From contig NZ_OZ244111.1 of NCBI RefSeq assembly GCF_965215655.1, positions 1,798,001 through 1,862,000 of the forward strand: a stretch of DNA of 64,000 nucleotides, written 5' to 3'. Positions 60,415-64,000 of the stretch are shown here, in pieces. The stretch is from Nioella sp965215655 (lineage in GTDB: Bacteria > Pseudomonadota > Alphaproteobacteria > Rhodobacterales > Rhodobacteraceae). The notes beneath the pieces were generated by a model. It searched no databases, had not been told where the DNA came from, and was given only the letters and a program-made list of their open reading frames with translations. Both the position numbers and the translations under genes were made by a program. Position 1 is the first letter of the stretch, and each line of letters starts with the position of its first letter.

Positions 60415-62585
60415 ACGATGCCGGGGAGTTTGCAAACAAGCTGGAACGTCTCTGCCTTCAATTGAACGGTCCAGAGGCTTCCTGGATCGCTGCTGACATT
60501 TTGAGCAGGGGGGCTGAGTTGCTCGACCGTGCGGGTCAGGATTGCACCAATCTGGCGCGCCTAGCCGAAAGCAATCTGCTCGCGGCAGTAAAGACCGATG
60601 CCAAGTCGCTTGAAGCCCCAACGCTTTCTTCTGCCTTGAACCGCCTGGCCACCTTGCCCGGCTCGCGTTATTGGTCGAACGGGCGGCCGATATGGACTTA
60701 TGGCCCCTCGCGCTCTGCGTTGGCCGAACTGCGTAACTCTGCTGGTCAGATGGCCGAGGCGGCTTTTATAGCCCTTGAGCGTGCTCTAGTAGCCTCGCAA
60801 GATGGTGTAACTGAACACGCCCCCAGTTTTGATACGCTCGTCGTTCTCTATTCGTGCCGGAAGTACTTGGAAGACCGCATTCCCGTCCTTCGTGAAACCT
60901 GGATCAAGGAGCTCAAAGCGAGGGGCATTCCCTATCTCGTTCTTGTCGGCGACGGTGACGACACGATTGATGGCGATATCTTGGCTTTGGACGTCAAGGA
61001 CACTTACGAAGCGTTGCCCGACAAGACTCTCGCGATGATCAGGTGGGTCTACGAAAACACGGGCTACCAATTCCTTTATAAGATCGACGATGACTGCCAT
61101 CTGTCGGTGTCGGAGTTCTTCGACACCCTAACCTATCGCAAGTTTCATTATTATGGTCGCTCGATCTACCGGACCGAAGGGGCAATGCAGCGGGATTGGC
61201 ACCAAGAAAAGGCTGCGCAGCTTCTGGCTAAGAACATGCTGGACAGAAGCCCCGAGCCGAGCCGCTACTGTGACGGGGGTGCGGGCTATAGCCTATCGCG
61301 CCGTGCCATGCAGATGGTCTGTGAGGAGGCTGAGACGGATCACGGCCTGTTTCTAAGAAGCGTGTCGTTCATGGAAGACAAGCTGGTCGGCGACCTTCTG
61401 GCCAAGCGTGGCATTGCCCCTGCCAACGAAGATTATCTGGTTCACGTCTATCGCAAAACTCATTCCGACGGTTCGCTGGTCACCAAGTTCGACAATGGGT
61501 TCGAGACGTCCCTATCAACACCGACCCGGGTCGTGCATCTCGATGGATCGATCGGCCTTGCCGAAGCAAACTTGGCAGCACAGTCGGCCTCTCTGAGGCC
61601 GCGAAAGATCTGGCCCAGTTGCGCCCCTGCTCAGATCGGCTGGAATACGCACCAGCTCGAATTACTGAGCGGGCAAAGCCAGCTTTCACGTGTTGCAGAT
61701 GCCTCTCACGTGCTTGTCGCGGTATTGCGCTCGGAAATGACGATGTTACCACATTTCCTGGCTCACTACCGGGCCCTTGGAATCGAGGCTTTCATCATTG
61801 CCGACAACCTGTCCACCGACGGATCGAGAGAGTATTTGCTTTCACAAGAGGATGTGCTGCTCTACTCCGTGGACTCCGAATACAAGGCGTCCCATTTTGG
61901 CGTGGCGTGGCAGCAGGCCATGCTGGCCAATCATTGCGTCGGCAAATGGGTCATACTTGCCGATGCGGATGAGTTCTTCGTGTTCCCCGACTGGCAGAAC
62001 AGGGGCTTGGCATCGTTCACGCGTGAACTGGATTCCAAGGGCTTCGACTGCGTAGGCACCTGGCTCATCGACATGTATCCAAAGGGAGATCTCTGCAAGT
62101 GCGATTTCAAGAAGAAGTCGCCATTCGACCTGGCTCGATGGCATGACGATCCCCCGGTTCAGTCGACTTCCGGAGGAGGGTTCTACTCCAACACCAAAGG
62201 CGGCGTGAATAGCACGCTACGCCATCGCCTGTCTCCGGAGGTGGATCCGACATTATTCGTCGCAAACAAGTATCCGCTCATCAGATATTCGCCCTGGGTC
62301 AGACTGAGCGAAGGCATCCACTACGTTGGCAATGTTTCCATTTCGCCAACCTACCAGACATTGTGCCACTTTAAGTATCACGCTGAGTTTGCAGAAAAGA
62401 TTCAACGAGAGATTCGCAGGAAGCAACACTACGGTGATGCTGTCGAGTACCGAAGATACCAGCAGATGCTTGGCGAGGCGCAAGGCAGTTTCTATGATCC
62501 TTCAAAGAGTGTGGAATTCGATGTATCGAGAGTCTATGACTTCGGCCTGCAGGGACACCCGCTCAAAGAGGGCATACCAAAGTGA
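60357..62585 (+). CDS. C-terminal half of the split glycosyltransferase, possibly separately translated
   Basis: A 742-codon frame begins with ATG overlapping the transposase stop (ATGA), passes through 19 codons of the element and joins the native 3' half in frame. Domain one (about residues 158-330) looks GT31-like: LVVLYSCRKYLEDRIPVLRE, LVGDGDDTIDGDILALDVKD, FLYKIDDDCHLSV. Domain two (from about 460) looks GT2/GT92-like: VLVAVLRSEMTMLPHFLAHY, IIADNLSTDGSREYL and VILADADEFFVF. Expression after the insertion is only possible, not shown. It overlaps the next gene by four bases. Confidence 0.6.
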   Translation: MSPSGERGSLPFNRFVQQSHDAGEFANKLERLCLQLNGPEASWIAADILSRGAELLDRAGQDCTNLARLAESNLLAAVKTDAKSLEAPTLSSALNRLATLPGSRYWSNGRPIWTYGPSRSALAELRNSAGQMAEAAFIALERALVASQDGVTEHAPSFDTLVVLYSCRKYLEDRIPVLRETWIKELKARGIPYLVLVGDGDDTIDGDILALDVKDTYEALPDKTLAMIRWVYENTGYQFLYKIDDDCHLSVSEFFDTLTYRKFHYYGRSIYRTEGAMQRDWHQEKAAQLLAKNMLDRSPEPSRYCDGGAGYSLSRRAMQMVCEEAETDHGLFLRSVSFMEDKLVGDLLAKRGIAPANEDYLVHVYRKTHSDGSLVTKFDNGFETSLSTPTRVVHLDGSIGLAEANLAAQSASLRPRKIWPSCAPAQIGWNTHQLELLSGQSQLSRVADASHVLVAVLRSEMTMLPHFLAHYRALGIEAFIIADNLSTDGSREYLLSQEDVLLYSVDSEYKASHFGVAWQQAMLANHCVGKWVILADADEFFVFPDWQNRGLASFTRELDSKGFDCVGTWLIDMYPKGDLCKCDFKKKSPFDLARWHDDPPVQSTSGGGFYSNTKGGVNSTLRHRLSPEVDPTLFVANKYPLIRYSPWVRLSEGIHYVGNVSISPTYQTLCHFKYHAEFAEKIQREIRRKQHYGDAVEYRRYQQMLGEAQGSFYDPSKSVEFDVSRVYDFGLQGHPLKEGIPK

Positions 62586-63628
62586 AACGTACAAAGCCCC
62601 CGTTTATCATCTGGACTCTTCGCCGGACTGGCGGAACTAATCTTGCCGACCACATTGGGGTTAAACATCACGAGCCATTCAACAAGGACCGTGTTTTCGG
62701 CGAGGTTTCGACGGCATGGATTGAAACAAAGGACGAAACCGGATTACAGGTTGGGGTCAAGGCTGCCCTGAAGGGTAACCCCTCTATCAAGCATTGCGTT
62801 GAGACGGTGCCTGAAGAAGTGACGCGAGAACTGGTCAGGCAATCGGTAAAGAAGGGCTACCAGCACATCTTCCTGATCCGCAGAAAACCCCACGGACGCG
62901 TGCTTAGCCTGCAATTTGCAGAATCCTTTGATATCTGGGGGGCAAACCATGCCCGAAGAAGATCTCTCGGTGAGGTCGAAGCGGCCGTGGCGGATCAGGA
63001 CTTGCCAATCAACAGTATGATTCGCCAGGAAGTCGGGGACAGGGAGGCACTTCGGTTTGCTTACGAACAGATTCTGTCTCTTGATGTCACACCAGCGATT
63101 GCCGTGTTCGAGGATATCTATGACGCGTTCAACGCCCCCCTATCGATCGCGTTGTTCGATCGCATCTGTGGCCATGTGGGGGCTGCGCGTCCGCAAAGTG
63201 ATGAGGAGGTGAACAAGATCCTCTTTTCTGGTGGGCAGAACACAAACGACAAGTACAAGCTTTATAGAAACTATGATGAGTATCTGGAGAAGATCGCCGG
63301 GATCGGAGAGTTTGCACTTGGTGGCATCTTGCCTGATGTCACGATCGACAGGTCAAGCCTGCCGGAGGATACGGTTGTTGAAATCTTCAAACCGCGCCAG
63401 TCATGGCGGTCAGACCTGATAAAGGTTGAAGGGTTGGCTTTTCACAGTGCAAGCACTGGATTATGGCAGTTGACCGCAGACGGTCTGAACCTGTCGGTTA
63501 TCTGGAATTTGCCTTCACCGACCTTCGCTAATAAACGTGGCAATAAAGCGGCGAATGCATCTCGTTTCGAGGCTCTTGATGTGACGTTTGAGAACGCAAC
63601 GAAACTCAAACTTAGCCTATCGAACTGA
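62582..63628 (+). CDS. Sulfotransferase-like protein (Stf0-type pattern)
   Basis: The 348-residue protein has FIIWTLRRTGGTNLADHIGV (P-loop-like 5'-phosphosulfate site) near residue 8 and HIFLIRRKPHGRVLSLQFAE near residue 93 (3'-phosphate-like), as in Stf0-type sulfotransferases. The C-terminal 100 residues are extra and may be a beta-rich accessory part. The GTG start overlaps the stop of the preceding gene (GTGA), so translation is coupled to the glycosyltransferase. Confidence 0.7.
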   Translation: MKRTKPPFIIWTLRRTGGTNLADHIGVKHHEPFNKDRVFGEVSTAWIETKDETGLQVGVKAALKGNPSIKHCVETVPEEVTRELVRQSVKKGYQHIFLIRRKPHGRVLSLQFAESFDIWGANHARRRSLGEVEAAVADQDLPINSMIRQEVGDREALRFAYEQILSLDVTPAIAVFEDIYDAFNAPLSIALFDRICGHVGAARPQSDEEVNKILFSGGQNTNDKYKLYRNYDEYLEKIAGIGEFALGGILPDVTIDRSSLPEDTVVEIFKPRQSWRSDLIKVEGLAFHSASTGLWQLTADGLNLSVIWNLPSPTFANKRGNKAANASRFEALDVTFENATKLKLSLSN

Positions 63629-63645
63629 AACTAGGGGTCTTCAAA

Positions 63646-64000
63646 GTGGCGATTTCGATTTCATATTCTGACTTGATATATTTCCCGGTTCCCAAGGTTG
63701 CCTGCACAAGCCTTAAGCTTTTTGTTTACCAAATTGAATTCGGTGAGCCTTTTCGAGCGTATACATCAGGGTCTAAAAAGATTCACATTCATAATTGGCG
63801 GGAGGATTATCAAAGCCGTAGCTTTTTCAATAGAAATGATAATGGGTATTTTGAGGGTTCCTTCGTTGCTGTGATCCGCGACCCAGTAAAACGGTTTCTA
63901 TCGGCGTATAGCAACCGTGTCTTGTACCATGGGGAGCTGAGTAAAACTAAGGTAGACATCGGAACTGCTCGCGACTTGGGTGTGCAGTTGGACCCCGCGG
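63646..64000 (+). CDS. Sulfotransferase family protein (partial, runs off the right edge)
   Basis: At least 118 codons are present. The 5'-phosphosulfate loop is LIYFPVPKVACTSLKLFVYQ (near residue 10), and the 3'-phosphate segment FVAVIRDPVKRFLSAYSNRV is near residue 80, as in the sulfotransfer_2-type family. The GTG start has AGGGG upstream and follows the previous gene by 17 bases. Codon use is AT-rich like the rest of this cluster. Confidence 0.85.
   Translation, partial: MAISISYSDLIYFPVPKVACTSLKLFVYQIEFGEPFRAYTSGSKKIHIHNWREDYQSRSFFNRNDNGYFEGSFVAVIRDPVKRFLSAYSNRVLYHGELSKTKVDIGTARDLGVQLDPA

Larger units (their letters stand above)
57291..62585 (+). pseudogene. Giant glycosyltransferase gene cut by an IS903-type insertion
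   Basis: Removing the element and one copy of its target duplication (1059 bases, a multiple of three) restores one frame from 57291 to 62585: 1411 residues. The junction reads SIDDAGEFANKLERL. Part one (691 native residues) has an N-terminal beta-domain (GYIERVTNERIEGWTNL, RFVRDDVIAAFPDAPKKSGY) of a type seen in other surface-glycan enzymes, then a long helical region. Part two has a GT31-like and a GT2-like domain, described in a separate entry. The first piece ends 52 codons into the element (59522). Confidence 0.88.

Noticed and set aside
1..64000. CRISPR array, tRNA or rRNA genes
   Set aside because: No regularly spaced direct repeats and no tRNA-like or rRNA-like conserved stretches were found by eye on either strand. 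A covariance-model scan would be needed for certainty.

Overview
The window is a GC-rich stretch of an alphaproteobacterial chromosome, most likely a member of the Rhodobacteraceae (Roseobacter group). The indicators are 5-aminolevulinate synthase (hemA) behind an FnrL-type box, citramalate synthase next to cysS, an Entner-Doudoroff edd-eda pair, many small secreted proteins with no clear family, and intergenic palindromes and repeats of the kind seen in this group. No species is claimed. No rRNA or tRNA gene and no CRISPR array was seen.

Positions 1-44440 are ordinary core chromosome. From left to right they hold: the first codons of a GCS2-type ligase; a cupredoxin and small exported proteins; mmsA with a divergent LysR regulator; a CBS-domain protein, coaD and two cyclophilins; a DUF3179 protein and an ABC-F ATPase; several small membrane or secreted proteins; parE with an AT-rich orphan gene behind it; ppk2 behind an FNR-type box; a Flp-like protein, a MATE pump and an M20 peptidase; hemA, a RodZ-like protein and ispG; a degenerate PhnM-like protein; an FAD-linked oxidase with a VIT transporter; edd-eda behind a LacI-type operator; a minus-strand aminotransferase, ada and decarboxylase group; a Cys-rich leader peptide, then cysS, cimA and a squalene/phytoene-synthase-like gene; and a GAF-Fis regulator with an acetaldehyde-type dehydrogenase.

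Positions 44590-50078 hold a two-gene unit that is the best candidate for an undescribed system. It consists of a 1604-residue STAND-type P-loop ATPase with a long uncharacterised N-terminal region and a C-terminal ankyrin-repeat region, and an overlapping 231-residue partner of unknown family. The size and architecture suggest a signal-sensing NTPase of the biological-conflict or antiviral type. This is inference.

Positions 50386-56000 are an insertion-sequence graveyard. It contains a frameshifted IS256-type 5' fragment, a complete IS481-type element with a 6-bp target duplication, the tail of another transposase, and an IS256-type 3' end split by an IS1111-type element and by an IS903-type (IS5 family) element that has a 9-bp target duplication and a dead transposase.

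Positions 51192-51872 and 56282-64000 encode surface-glycan functions: four sulfotransferase-like genes around one very large glycosyltransferase gene (about 1411 codons when repaired). A second IS903-type copy, intact and with a perfect 9-bp target duplication, cuts the large gene in two. The downstream half stays open and begins with an ATG that overlaps the transposase stop codon. The locus probably made or modified a sulfated polysaccharide or glycoconjugate, and it continues beyond the right edge.
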